Assembly (NCBI GenBank): GCA_029547805.1
Contig: JAKPOP010000010.1
Span: 124,001-188,000, forward strand
Reading direction: 5' to 3'
Length of the DNA: 64,000 nucleotides
Source: Deltaproteobacteria bacterium
GTDB taxonomy: Bacteria > Myxococcota_A > UBA9042 > DTJE01
Shown here: positions 18,513-26,729 of the stretch, one piece after another
Position numbering within the stretch: position 1 is the stretch's first letter
Layout of the letters: every line of letters begins with the position of its first letter
Position numbers and translations under genes: made by a program
Notes under the pieces: generated by a model
What the model saw: only the letters and a program-made list of their open reading frames with translations
Databases searched by the model: none
What the model was told of the DNA's origin: nothing

Positions 18513-20546
18513 CCACTCGCCCACGGTCTGGTACCAGAACCGCCGATTGGCCGGCTTCTGGATGAAATGGTCCTCGTCGGGAAAGACCACCAGGCGGGAC
18601 TCGACCCCTCGAACCTGGAGCGCCGTGAACAGGAACAGGGCCTGCTCCAGCGGCACCCGGAAGTCGTTGGCCCCGTGGATGACCAGCATCGGGGTCTGGA
18701 AGTCCTTCACATAGGACGACGGCGACACCTTCCGATACGCCTCCGGGTGGTCCCAGGGGGTCCCGCCGATGTCCCACTCGGGGAACCACAACTCATCGGT
18801 CGTGCCGTACTTGACCTCGAGGAAGGAGGGACCCGCGTGGCTCACCAGGCACCGGAAGCGGTTGCCGGACCGGGCCTCCATCCAGTTCGTCATGTAGCCC
18901 CCGTAGGACCCGCCCATCGCGCAGACCCGCCCGAGGTCCAGGTCCGGCCGCGTGGCCTGGAGGTGGTCCAGCCCCTTCAGAAGGTCCTCGTAGGGGCGAC
19001 CGCCCCAGTCCCGGCTCACGGCGTTGACGAAGGCCTGACCGTATCCGACGCTGCCGGTGGGATTCGGCAGCAGGATGGCGTATCCCAGGGAGGTCAGGGC
19101 CAGGGGATTCCACCGGGGATGGAAGGAATCGAGGAAGGCCCCCTGGGGCCCGCCGTGAATGAACATCACCACGGGGCGGGGGCCCGGAACGGGGGCCGAT
19201 CGGGGGATCATCAGGAAGCCATGCACCCGGGCGGGTCGGCCCGTGGCGGGGTCCACGGCCCCGTCCCACCAGACCTCCTCCACCGATGGCAGGGCCAGGC
19301 CCTTCAGGGCCTCGCCACCGAAGTCCGTCAGGGCCTGCCCCACCGACGTTCCGCCGGACCGGAGGTCCCGAGAATGGAGTTCCGCCGGCCGCAGCATCGA
19401 GTCCCGGGTGAAGAAGACCCGGTTTCCGACGACGGCCGGGTGATGGCAGGTCGCCGGACCCGTGACCGGGCGGGCCCGGGCGCCGGGCCGGGCCTCGACC
19501 CGGTAGAGGGGCAGGCGCCCCTTCTCCATGACCGAGAAGACGATCTCCCGGCCATCGGGGGCCCAGGCGAACTCCTCCACCCAGTCGTCCATCTCGTCAG
19601 CAACGATCCAGGTCTTCCCGGACTGTCGGTCCATCACCTGGAGACGCCAGCGGTCCGACTCGAACCCCGGCACCGCCTGGGCCAGCCAGGCGATCCGCTT
19701 CCCGTCGGGCGAGAACCGGGGTGCCCGGTCGGCCGCCGGGTTGTCGGTGATCCGCCGGACCTCTCCGCGCTCCACCAGAAAGAGGTCCGTGTTGGTGGAC
19801 TTCCAGGGGTCCGGGACCTTCTTCGCGGTGTGGACAAGCGCCCCGTCCCGGGAGACGTCGTAGTCCTCCCGTCCGCCGAACGGGAGCGGCAGGGCGTCCC
19901 AGGCCGGGTCCAGCACCACGACCTCCGGCGCCCCTCCCGAGGCCCGGACCCGGAACAGGCCCACCCGGGTGCCGTCGGACCACTGGTTCCAGGGACGGAC
20001 GTAGAGCCGGTCATAGACCATCGCCGAGGTCCGGTCCTTCCGCTCCTTCTGGCGTTCCACCGTGCAGCGGAAGTCCGCCCCACAGGACGCCTCGACCGAG
20101 GCGCCAAAGTAGAGGAAGTCCCCGGCCCATCGCAGGTGGTCCAGCGGAATCGGTGATTCCAACAACAAGGAGGGCTCGCCACCGTCCAGCGGCAGCAGGA
20201 AGATCCCCTGCTTCCCCTCCCGCTCGCCGACGAAGGCCACCCGCCTGCCGTCGGGCGACAGGGTGAAGGACCCGCCGGTCCGGCCCCCCCGGGTCAGGGG
20301 ACGGGCCCCCTGCCCTTCCCGAAAGACCCACAGGTCCCGCAGGAACCGAGGCCCCCCGTCGTAGGTCTGGAGCCGGAAGACCACCTCCTGCCCTCCCGGC
20401 GTGACCTCGAAGTCCATCACAACGGGCAGGCGCATCACGTCGTCGATGTCCGGGGCCTTCGGGGTCTGCCCCCGGACCGGCATCGCCAGAACCACCAGCA
20501 CCGCCAGCCCCATTCCCGCACCCGGGGCCCGCCAGATTCCTCTCAT
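18492..20546 (-). CDS. Secreted S9 family prolyl oligopeptidase (DPP/acylaminoacyl-peptidase type)
   Basis: A 684-residue protein with GAGGAGG before ATG and a signal peptide ending near PVRGQ (residue 27). Residues about 30-400 form a WD40/Kelch-like propeller (LSPDGRRVAF, FSPDGKRIAWL, WAPDGREIVF). The C-terminal alpha/beta-hydrolase carries the catalytic Ser in GGSYGGY (about 547), Asp in GANDFRVP (about 623) and His in DEDHF (about 657). It cleaves short peptides in the periplasm or outside the cell. It is the last gene of a minus-strand run (lipoprotein, FHA, PilZ, S9), 43 bp after the PilZ gene. Confidence 0.92.
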   Translation of the reverse strand: MRGIWRAPGAGMGLAVLVVLAMPVRGQTPKAPDIDDVMRLPVVMDFEVTPGGQEVVFRLQTYDGGPRFLRDLWVFREGQGARPLTRGGRTGGSFTLSPDGRRVAFVGEREGKQGIFLLPLDGGEPSLLLESPIPLDHLRWAGDFLYFGASVEASCGADFRCTVERQKERKDRTSAMVYDRLYVRPWNQWSDGTRVGLFRVRASGGAPEVVVLDPAWDALPLPFGGREDYDVSRDGALVHTAKKVPDPWKSTNTDLFLVERGEVRRITDNPAADRAPRFSPDGKRIAWLAQAVPGFESDRWRLQVMDRQSGKTWIVADEMDDWVEEFAWAPDGREIVFSVMEKGRLPLYRVEARPGARARPVTGPATCHHPAVVGNRVFFTRDSMLRPAELHSRDLRSGGTSVGQALTDFGGEALKGLALPSVEEVWWDGAVDPATGRPARVHGFLMIPRSAPVPGPRPVVMFIHGGPQGAFLDSFHPRWNPLALTSLGYAILLPNPTGSVGYGQAFVNAVSRDWGGRPYEDLLKGLDHLQATRPDLDLGRVCAMGGSYGGYMTNWMEARSGNRFRCLVSHAGPSFLEVKYGTTDELWFPEWDIGGTPWDHPEAYRKVSPSSYVKDFQTPMLVIHGANDFRVPLEQALFLFTALQVRGVESRLVVFPDEDHFIQKPANRRFWYQTVGEWLSGHLQ

Positions 20547-20589
20547 GGGTACCTCCTCGGGGAATGCACGGGTCGTCGGACGGACGTCC

Positions 20590-21255
20590 TCACGGGTCCT
20601 CGTTCCAGGACCGGCCCGCCACGATGCCCAGTTCCTTGAGCCGTGTCTGGAAGACCAGGTTCAGGATGGCCTCCCGCATCTCGTCATCGACCCGGTCGAA
20701 GTGCCCGGCCACCTCGTATCCGCCCTCCGCGGCCTCGCAGCGGACGACGGTGGCGGGAACGCAGGCCCGGCGACCGTCCTTGGGCATTCGGAGGCAGAAC
20801 CAGGCCGTGTCGCCCGGACGAACCCGTCGGGACTGGCGCCAGCGGAATCCCGACGCCGAGAGTTCCACCACCGCCGGGGCCAGAGGCACCGTCGGGGACG
20901 GCGACGGCCCCACGGAAAACGCCGCCTCGACCTCCACCTGGGCCCGGATGTACTCCCGCTTCTCCACCATCCTCGGCCGACCCTTGGGGAGCAGGTAGAT
21001 CCGGACCGGCGTGAGCACCTCGTCCACGCTGGCCCGGAGGGCCCAGATCCCCTCCGGTGCCAGGCGGCTCACCAGCACCCGTTCGCCCTTGGTCCACGGA
21101 GGCTGGACCTGCATCGGGGCCTCGACGATGAATCCCCGCCCCCGATCGAATCGAAGCACCACCTGCAGCACCTCGAGGTCGGTTTGCCCGAGCCGGACCA
21201 GCAGCATCTCGGTCCCCGGCTCCCAGGGCTTCGGCGCCCGGTCGGTCTCTTCCAT
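20590..21255 (-). CDS. PilZ-domain protein, putative cyclic-di-GMP receptor
   Basis: A 221-residue protein with an N-terminal YcgR-like beta region (1-95) and a PilZ-like domain (about 95-205). The R-x-x-x-R element appears as EKREYIRAQ. The second motif, normally D/N-x-S-x-x-G, reads ELSASGF, so the acidic or amide position is Glu. The domain end (FDRVDDEMREAILNLVFQTRLKELG) is typical of PilZ proteins. Binding of c-di-GMP is likely but not certain given that substitution. It is 12 bp after an FHA coiled-coil gene and may link c-di-GMP to that protein. Confidence 0.8.
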   Translation of the reverse strand: MEETDRAPKPWEPGTEMLLVRLGQTDLEVLQVVLRFDRGRGFIVEAPMQVQPPWTKGERVLVSRLAPEGIWALRASVDEVLTPVRIYLLPKGRPRMVEKREYIRAQVEVEAAFSVGPSPSPTVPLAPAVVELSASGFRWRQSRRVRPGDTAWFCLRMPKDGRRACVPATVVRCEAAEGGYEVAGHFDRVDDEMREAILNLVFQTRLKELGIVAGRSWNEDP

Positions 21256-21267
21256 CGCCCGGCCCCC

Positions 21268-23142
21268 TCAGTCCCGTACCAGGCGCCTGGCCTGGACCAC
21301 CTCGGCCTTGAGTTCCCCCGACAGTCGTCCCAGGTCCTCCAGCGCCGCCGCCAGTTGTTCCCCATCCTCGCCGGCGCCTCCCGGGATCCGCTCCATCACC
21401 TCTGGAAGGAGCCCGGTCAGGACGTCGAGCCCGGTTCGGAACTCGGAGATCGCACCATTGATCCGGTCGATCACGCCCTGCAGTTCCGCGGGCACGGGGG
21501 CAGGCGCCGGGGTCTCGGCAGGCGCCGGCGCGGCCTGAGGCGCGGCCTCCAGCAAGGCGATGCGCTGCTGGAGCCGGTCCCCGACCTCCTGGAGCCGGTC
21601 CCGCTCCGCCATGACCTCCTTCAGGCGCTGCTGGAGGTCCGCCACCTGCCGTTGGAGCCCCTCCACCTCGCCCGCCTCCCGGGCCCTGGAGGCCCCCTGG
21701 GCCTTCTCCAGTTCCTCCATCAGCCGAGCGACCTTCTTGAACGCGGCCCGGTTGGCCGCCTTCAGTTCCTCGACCTCGGACCCCATGGCCTGGGCCGATG
21801 CCCCTTCCCGCCTCGCCTCGGCCAGGGCCTCGGTGGCCTGCTGGATCCCCGCCGAGAGGTCCGCCACCTCCCGCTCCCGGGCCTCCAGGCGGGCCTGGAG
21901 AGTCGCCCGGTCCTCGTCAAACTGCCGCTTCAGGACCTCCCAGCGCTCCACTTCCTCCAGCAGGCGGTCCCGCTCCTCGGTGATCGCCGCCAGGGCATGG
22001 CGGTCCTCCCCCTGGCCCTGGAGGGCCTGTTCCCGGAGCCTCTCGGCGGCCTCGGCCCGTTCCCGGAGCGCCTCGACCTCCCGTTCCAGTCCCGAGAGGC
22101 GTTCCAGGGCCTGGTCCCGTTGCTGCTGGTCCTCCCTGGACCGTTCCATCTCCTGGAGCCGGAGCCTCAAATCCGCCGCCTCCGCCTCCAGGGCCTCCCG
22201 CCGGAGTTCTGCCTCCGCGGCCCTCCGGGCCGCCTCGTCGCGTTCCTGCCGCAAGACGTCTCGTTCCAGTGCCAGCCGATCCCGCGCGACCTCGGCCTCC
22301 TCACCGCGACGGTTCGCCTCTTCGAGTTCCTCGTGGAGACGCCGTGCGTCCACCTCCATCTGGCTCACGGATCGCTCCAGGCCCGCCAGTCTCTCCCGGA
22401 GGGCCGCCGTCTCCTGCAACTCCGTCGCCTGGTGTTCCAGCACCCGGGTCAGGTCCTCGACCTGCGCCTCCAGTTGCCGCTGCCGCTGGCGTCCCTCCTC
22501 CAGCAGGGCCTCCTGTTCCGCGAGCCGCTGCCTCAGGGACTCCTCCTGGCCGGGTTCCGGCCGCCGCGGCACCTCCCCCTGCGCTGCCACCGGACCCGCC
22601 GAGACCCCGGAGGGCACCGGGGCGGCCGGGGATTCCTCTTCCAGGAACACCACCTCCCCTGCGTCCTGCGATGCGACGGCCGCCCCGTATCCGATGGTCT
22701 CCATCGGGCTCGACGGGGCCGGTTCCACCGGAGGCCGGGACCAGGACTCGGTGCCTCGGGGTCCCGACGCCGCCGGGGACGGTCCTGAGGCCTCCGGAAT
22801 CGGGGGCGGTCCCTCCTCCGTCGCCTCCTCCCGTGCCTCCAGGTCCTCCGGGTCCAGTCGCACGGTCACCTGCAGGGCCCCCAGAAAGACCTTCTCCCCG
22901 TCTTCGAGTTCCGCCTCGGCCACCCGCTCCTTCCCCACCCAGACCCCGTTCGCGCTGCGGTTGTCCACCACCCGGACGACGCCCGCCTCCCAGAGGAAGC
23001 GCGCATGGACCCGGGAGACCGTGTTGTTGCGGGTCCGAAGATCGCATTCCGGTTGCCGTCCGACCACGACGACCGGCCGGTCCGGTCCCAGGAGCAGGGT
23101 CTGCTCGGAACCGTCCTCCCCGGTATAGATCAATCTGGCCAC
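21268..23142 (-). CDS. FHA-domain protein with very long coiled coil
   Basis: A 624-residue protein. The start is taken as GTG 23142 (GGGAGGTGGGTC upstream), which places the FHA domain at the N-terminus. The FHA domain spans about 10-95 (VVGRQPECDLRTRNNTVSRVHARF...NRSANGVWVG) and keeps Arg, Ser, His and Asn. A Pro/Glu-rich linker (100-200) follows. About 205-540 is an uninterrupted coiled coil rich in Glu, Arg, Leu and Gln (QRLAEQEALLEEGRQRQRQ). The last 80 residues form a separate helical domain. It looks like a phospho-reading scaffold or filament former, as seen in polarity and gliding proteins of Myxococcota (inference). Confidence 0.8.
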   Translation of the reverse strand: MARLIYTGEDGSEQTLLLGPDRPVVVVGRQPECDLRTRNNTVSRVHARFLWEAGVVRVVDNRSANGVWVGKERVAEAELEDGEKVFLGALQVTVRLDPEDLEAREEATEEGPPPIPEASGPSPAASGPRGTESWSRPPVEPAPSSPMETIGYGAAVASQDAGEVVFLEEESPAAPVPSGVSAGPVAAQGEVPRRPEPGQEESLRQRLAEQEALLEEGRQRQRQLEAQVEDLTRVLEHQATELQETAALRERLAGLERSVSQMEVDARRLHEELEEANRRGEEAEVARDRLALERDVLRQERDEAARRAAEAELRREALEAEAADLRLRLQEMERSREDQQQRDQALERLSGLEREVEALRERAEAAERLREQALQGQGEDRHALAAITEERDRLLEEVERWEVLKRQFDEDRATLQARLEAREREVADLSAGIQQATEALAEARREGASAQAMGSEVEELKAANRAAFKKVARLMEELEKAQGASRAREAGEVEGLQRQVADLQQRLKEVMAERDRLQEVGDRLQQRIALLEAAPQAAPAPAETPAPAPVPAELQGVIDRINGAISEFRTGLDVLTGLLPEVMERIPGGAGEDGEQLAAALEDLGRLSGELKAEVVQARRLVRD

Positions 23143-23182
23143 GACCCACCTCCCTCGCGCCCCCGCAGATCCCCGAGCCCGA

Positions 23183-23590
23183 TCAGCGTTCCGATCGCAG
23201 CGCCCGGAACCGGCCCTCGGGCCTGCCGGCCGCATCCACGAGGTCCCCCACCAGCACGTGCCCCCCCATGCGAGCGCGAACCGTCCAGGGGTGGCGCATC
23301 TCGGAACACTCCAGGGCCGGCGTCTCGGGGTCGATCTGGAACTGGACCTCTCCTTCCTCTCCCTGCTGCACCTGACAGACCGCCAGGCGGGTGGTCGCGC
23401 CCCGTTCATCGAGCCAGACGGCCGACGACCCCTTCTTCTGAAGGTCCAGCGCCACCTGGAAGAGTCGCCCCTCGAACCGCTCCCCGCTGCCCTGCCAGCG
23501 GTCCCAGAGGCTCGGAGCACAACCCGCTCCCGCCAGGCAGACCCCCGCCAGCAGCACCCATTGGAACCCACGGAGCGTCTCGACCCTCAT
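23183..23590 (-). CDS. Small lipoprotein of unknown function
   Basis: A 135-residue protein; ATG 23590 follows AGGAGGAGAGG, so the longer ORF-track start is rejected. The signal ends in a lipobox (VCLAGAGCAPS, Cys about 22). The mature part is compact and beta-rich with two further Cys (LAVCQVQQ, ALECSEM). No family is recognised. It is the first gene of the lipoprotein-FHA-PilZ-S9 run and 40 bp upstream of the FHA gene, and it has a good promoter. Confidence 0.7.
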   Translation of the reverse strand: MRVETLRGFQWVLLAGVCLAGAGCAPSLWDRWQGSGERFEGRLFQVALDLQKKGSSAVWLDERGATTRLAVCQVQQGEEGEVQFQIDPETPALECSEMRHPWTVRARMGGHVLVGDLVDAAGRPEGRFRALRSER

Positions 23591-23662
23591 CCTCTCCTCC
23601 TGGCACGTTCCGTGTCGCAACGACCCGTCCGGGTCGAACCAGCACCCGCTCGATTCGTGGCG

Positions 23663-23692
23663 AGCATAGCCTTCAACGGCCCCTCTTCGCAA
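23663..23692 (-). promoter_or_regulatory. Sigma-70 promoter of the lipoprotein-FHA-PilZ-S9 run
   Basis: On the minus strand TTGCGA, an 18-bp spacer and TATGCT. The leader of about 65 bases contains an inverted repeat CGACCC-GTCC-GGGTCG at 23621-23636 that could be an operator or hairpin. Confidence 0.5.
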
Positions 23693-23795
23693 GGCACGGG
23701 GAGGTTGGCCATGCGCCGTCCGGGAGTGACGCCGCGGTCCGGGCTCCGTAGAGGGGAGCCGCGAACCCGCGCCGGATCCGGGAGGGGTGGAATGG

Positions 23796-23804
23796 TGATA
23801 GACT
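23796..23804 (+). promoter_or_regulatory. Extended -10 element of pepD
   Basis: TGATAGACT (TG-N-TAGACT), 43 bases before ATG 23848, identical to the element before the TPR gene at 9009. No convincing -35 is seen. It lies in the 257-bp divergent gap 23591-23847. Confidence 0.35.
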
Positions 23805-23847
23805 GCCGCCGTCGCTGGCAGGTCCAGCCCACCAGGAAGGAGGTTCC

Positions 23848-25293
23848 ATGTCCGGGATTGCCGATCTTCGTCCGACGTTTCTGTTCCGTCATTTCGAGGC
23901 GCTGCTGGCCATTCCCCGGGGTTCGGGCAACGAGGCGGCCGCCCGCCAGCACGTGCTGTCCTGGGCCCGGGAGCACGGCTGGGACACCCGGACCGACGCC
24001 GTGGGCAACGTGGTTGTCGCGGTGCCCGCCACCCCGGGTCACGAGGACGCCCCCACGGTGGTCCTCCAGGGCCACCTGGACATCGTCTGCGAGAAGCATT
24101 CCTCGGTCACCCACGACTTCCTGAAGGACCCGATCCCCGCCTGGGTGGACGGCGACGTGATCCGGACCCGGGGGACGACCCTGGGCGCCGACAACGGCAT
24201 CGGCGTGGCCGCTGCGATGGCCGTCGCCGAGGATCCCGAGGCGGTCCACGGCCCGCTGGAACTGCTGTTCACGATCGACGAGGAGACGGGGATGACCGGG
24301 GCCTTCGGGCTCCAGGCGGACCTGTTGCGAGGCCGCGTGATGCTGAACCTGGACTCGGAGGACGAGGGGACCCTCTTCGTGGGGTGTGCCGGTGGCGGAG
24401 ACTCGATCCTCCACCTGCCCGTCACCCGTTCCCCGGCGCCCCTCGGCACCGTGTGCCTTGAAGTCTCCGTCTCCGGGCTGAAGGGGGGACACTCGGGTCT
24501 GGACATCGGCCAGAACCGTGGAAACGCCCTGAAGATCCTGGCCCGGGCCCTGGCCTTCGCCGCGCCGGGAGGGGACCTCGGCATCGCCGGGATGAACGGG
24601 GGCAGCAAGCGCAACGCCATCCCCCGGGAGGCCCGGGCCGTGGTCCACATTCCCGGGACCCAGGCCCGGTCGTTCCAGGAACGGATCCAGGAATTCGCCC
24701 GAATCATGGCCGAGGAACTGGGCGCCGCCGACCCGGGCCTGGTCATCCAGGTCGCAGCGACGCCCGATGACCGGGCCCCCATCACCCGTTCCGGGGACCT
24801 GATCCGGCTATTGCTGGCGCTGCCTCACGGGCCCCTGGCCATGAGCAGCGAGATCCCGGGCCTGGTCCAGACCTCGACGAACCTGGCCATCGTGACCCTG
24901 GAGGACCACGAGTGCCAGGTCGTCTGCAACAGCCGGTCCTTCATCGGCACGGCCATGGAGGCCGTTCGGCAGGGAATCCGGGCCGCCGTGGAACTGGCCG
25001 GCGGGACGGCGGACCTGGTGGGGCAGTACCCGGGCTGGCGACCGAACGTGAACAGCCAGGTGCTCCAGGTCTGCCGGGAGGTCTGGCGCGAGGTGTCGGG
25101 CCGGGACGCCCTGGTGACGGCCATTCACGCCGGGCTCGAGTGCGGCGTCATCGGAGAGCGGGTCCCCGGGATGGACATGATCTCCTTCGGCCCGGACATC
25201 CGGGGCGCCCACTCCCCCGACGAGCACGTCTCCATCTCCTCGACCGGGCGGTTCTACGACTACCTGAAGGCGGTCCTCCGGCGGCTCGCCTGA
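23848..25293 (+). CDS. pepD: Aminoacyl-histidine dipeptidase (PepD, M20C)
   Basis: A 481-residue cytosolic protein of the length usual for PepD, with AAGGAGG before ATG. M20 metal-site motifs are visible: VLQGHLDIVCEK (His/Asp), GADNGIGVAAAM (bridging Asp), TIDEETGMTGA (catalytic and metal Glu), LDSED and the late FGPDIRGAHSPDE (His). The family hydrolyses Xaa-His and other dipeptides using two zinc ions, for amino-acid recovery. It is apparently a single-gene unit, with an extended -10 element upstream and a separate promoter before the next gene. Confidence 0.94.
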   Translation: MSGIADLRPTFLFRHFEALLAIPRGSGNEAAARQHVLSWAREHGWDTRTDAVGNVVVAVPATPGHEDAPTVVLQGHLDIVCEKHSSVTHDFLKDPIPAWVDGDVIRTRGTTLGADNGIGVAAAMAVAEDPEAVHGPLELLFTIDEETGMTGAFGLQADLLRGRVMLNLDSEDEGTLFVGCAGGGDSILHLPVTRSPAPLGTVCLEVSVSGLKGGHSGLDIGQNRGNALKILARALAFAAPGGDLGIAGMNGGSKRNAIPREARAVVHIPGTQARSFQERIQEFARIMAEELGAADPGLVIQVAATPDDRAPITRSGDLIRLLLALPHGPLAMSSEIPGLVQTSTNLAIVTLEDHECQVVCNSRSFIGTAMEAVRQGIRAAVELAGGTADLVGQYPGWRPNVNSQVLQVCREVWREVSGRDALVTAIHAGLECGVIGERVPGMDMISFGPDIRGAHSPDEHVSISSTGRFYDYLKAVLRRLA

Positions 25294-25328
25294 TCCGGTC
25301 TGCCTCCGATGGGGCCCATCCACCGGCC

Positions 25329-25358
25329 TTGCGCACCAGCGTCCCGTTCCCGTAGGAT
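25329..25358 (+). promoter_or_regulatory. Sigma-70-like promoter of the Cys-repeat protein gene
   Basis: TTGCGC, an 18-bp spacer and TAGGAT. The leader of about 18 bases holds GGGGAGGAG before ATG 25383. Confidence 0.4.
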
Positions 25359-25382
25359 TCCTCCGTCCAGGGGAGGAGACCG

Positions 25383-26723
25383 ATGCCCAGAATCCTGTTG
25401 CCGGTGATGCTGGCGGTCCTGGCCGTCCTCTGGCAGCCCCGGTCGGCCACATCCCAGTGTCCCAGTGGAGACAAGTACATCTCGAACACCTGCGTGACGA
25501 TCACCGCCACTGGTTGCTGCAACGACGCCGATCACGTGCGCTATTGCTACAATGGGGTCCTCTGCGAGCGGTACTGCGTGAGCGACTGGTGCGGCTGGTC
25601 CTCAAGCCGGTACACCTGCACCAGCAGCCAGACCTCGGACCCCTCGGGCGCCTTCCCCCGGCCATGCCCCTGCGACTGCTCGGGCAAGGAGTGCGGCGAC
25701 GACGGCTGCGGCGGGTCCTGTGGGACCTGCACGGCCACCTACCAGTGGGAGTGTCGCCAGGGCATCTGCGTCTGCACCCGGGACTGCACGAATCGCCAGT
25801 GCGGATCCGACGGGTGCGGCGGATCCTGCGGCACCTGTCCCACGGGCAAGGTCTGCTCCCGGAACCAGTGCATCGACAAGCCGTGCACGCCGGCCTGCGT
25901 CGAGCGGGTCTGCGGGTCGGACAAGTGCGGCGGGTCCTGTGGCACCTGCCCGCCGGACGAGGAATGCAACGAGTACAACGGTCAGTGCGTCGGGGCCGCC
26001 TGTACCCCGAACTGCGCCAATCGCCAGTGCGGGGACGACTCCTGCGGCGGCTCCTGCGGCGACTGCCCCAATGGCTTCTCCTGCGATGCATCGGGCGTCT
26101 GCCGCCCAGGGACCTGCCAGCCCGCCTGCCAGGGTCGGGAGTGCGGACCGGACGGCTGCGGCGGATCCTGCGGCGACTGCCCCGAAGACAAGGTCTGCGA
26201 TGTGGGTCCCGGGACCTGCACGGTCCCGGCGTGCCTTCCAGCCTGCCAGGATCGGCAGTGCGGCGATGACGGATGCGGCGGAGTCTGCGGCGTCTGCCGG
26301 ACTCCCGAGGTCTGCACCCAGACGTTCCAGTGCCTCGTCCCCTGCGAGCCTCGGTGTGCCGACAGACAATGTGGCGACGACGGCTGCGGCGGGTCCTGTG
26401 GGACCTGCGGCGAGGGCCTCTACTGCGACGAGAACCATCGCTGCCGGGCCGGCACGCCCCCGGACCCGGGCCCCGGGGAGGACGCGGCTCCCGACCCGGG
26501 AGACCGGGGGAGCCCCGGAGAGGAGGAGGACCAGGGTGGCACGACCCCGCCCCCGGTCACTTGCCCGCCGGGAACCGTGTTGCGCTACGGGTCCTGCGTG
26601 CCTGCGGAGACCGGCGGGGGCAAGTCGGGATGCGCCCTGTCGGGGCGGTCCTCCGGGTCCTGGACGCTGACCCTGGTTCCCCTGGTGGCCCTGGCTGCGA
26701 CCCGACGTCGCCGCAGGGCCTGA
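25383..26723 (+). CDS. Cys-rich repeat surface protein with MYXO-CTERM-like tail
   Basis: A 446-residue protein with a signal peptide (residues 1-23), a Cys-rich N-terminal region, then seven repeats of about 37-39 residues with the core R-x-CG-x-DGCGGSCG-x-C between about 97 and 350. A Pro/Asp/Glu-rich stalk follows (DPGPGEDAAPDPGD). The C-terminus reads GKSGCAL, a hydrophobic helix and RRRRRA, the layout of MYXO-CTERM-type sorting signals that place proteins on the myxobacterial surface. The Cys repeats are probably disulfide-knotted. It may be an adhesin or structural protein (inference); no enzyme domain is present. Confidence 0.82.
   Translation: MPRILLPVMLAVLAVLWQPRSATSQCPSGDKYISNTCVTITATGCCNDADHVRYCYNGVLCERYCVSDWCGWSSSRYTCTSSQTSDPSGAFPRPCPCDCSGKECGDDGCGGSCGTCTATYQWECRQGICVCTRDCTNRQCGSDGCGGSCGTCPTGKVCSRNQCIDKPCTPACVERVCGSDKCGGSCGTCPPDEECNEYNGQCVGAACTPNCANRQCGDDSCGGSCGDCPNGFSCDASGVCRPGTCQPACQGRECGPDGCGGSCGDCPEDKVCDVGPGTCTVPACLPACQDRQCGDDGCGGVCGVCRTPEVCTQTFQCLVPCEPRCADRQCGDDGCGGSCGTCGEGLYCDENHRCRAGTPPDPGPGEDAAPDPGDRGSPGEEEDQGGTTPPPVTCPPGTVLRYGSCVPAETGGGKSGCALSGRSSGSWTLTLVPLVALAATRRRRRA
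25689..26411 (+). repeat. Seven tandem coding repeats of 108-117 bp
   Basis: Copies of the core TGCGGxxxxGACGGCTGCGGCGG start near 25689, 25797, 25908, 26025, 26139, 26256 and 26367, all in frame inside the Cys-repeat gene. Each encodes one CGxDGCGGSCG unit. Confidence 0.85.
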
Positions 26724-26729
26724 TCCCCG

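Noticed and set aside
25689-26411. Regular repeats considered as a CRISPR array
   Set aside because: Repeats are in frame, degenerate at codon third positions and encode a Cys motif; there are no unique spacers between identical direct repeats, and no cas genes.
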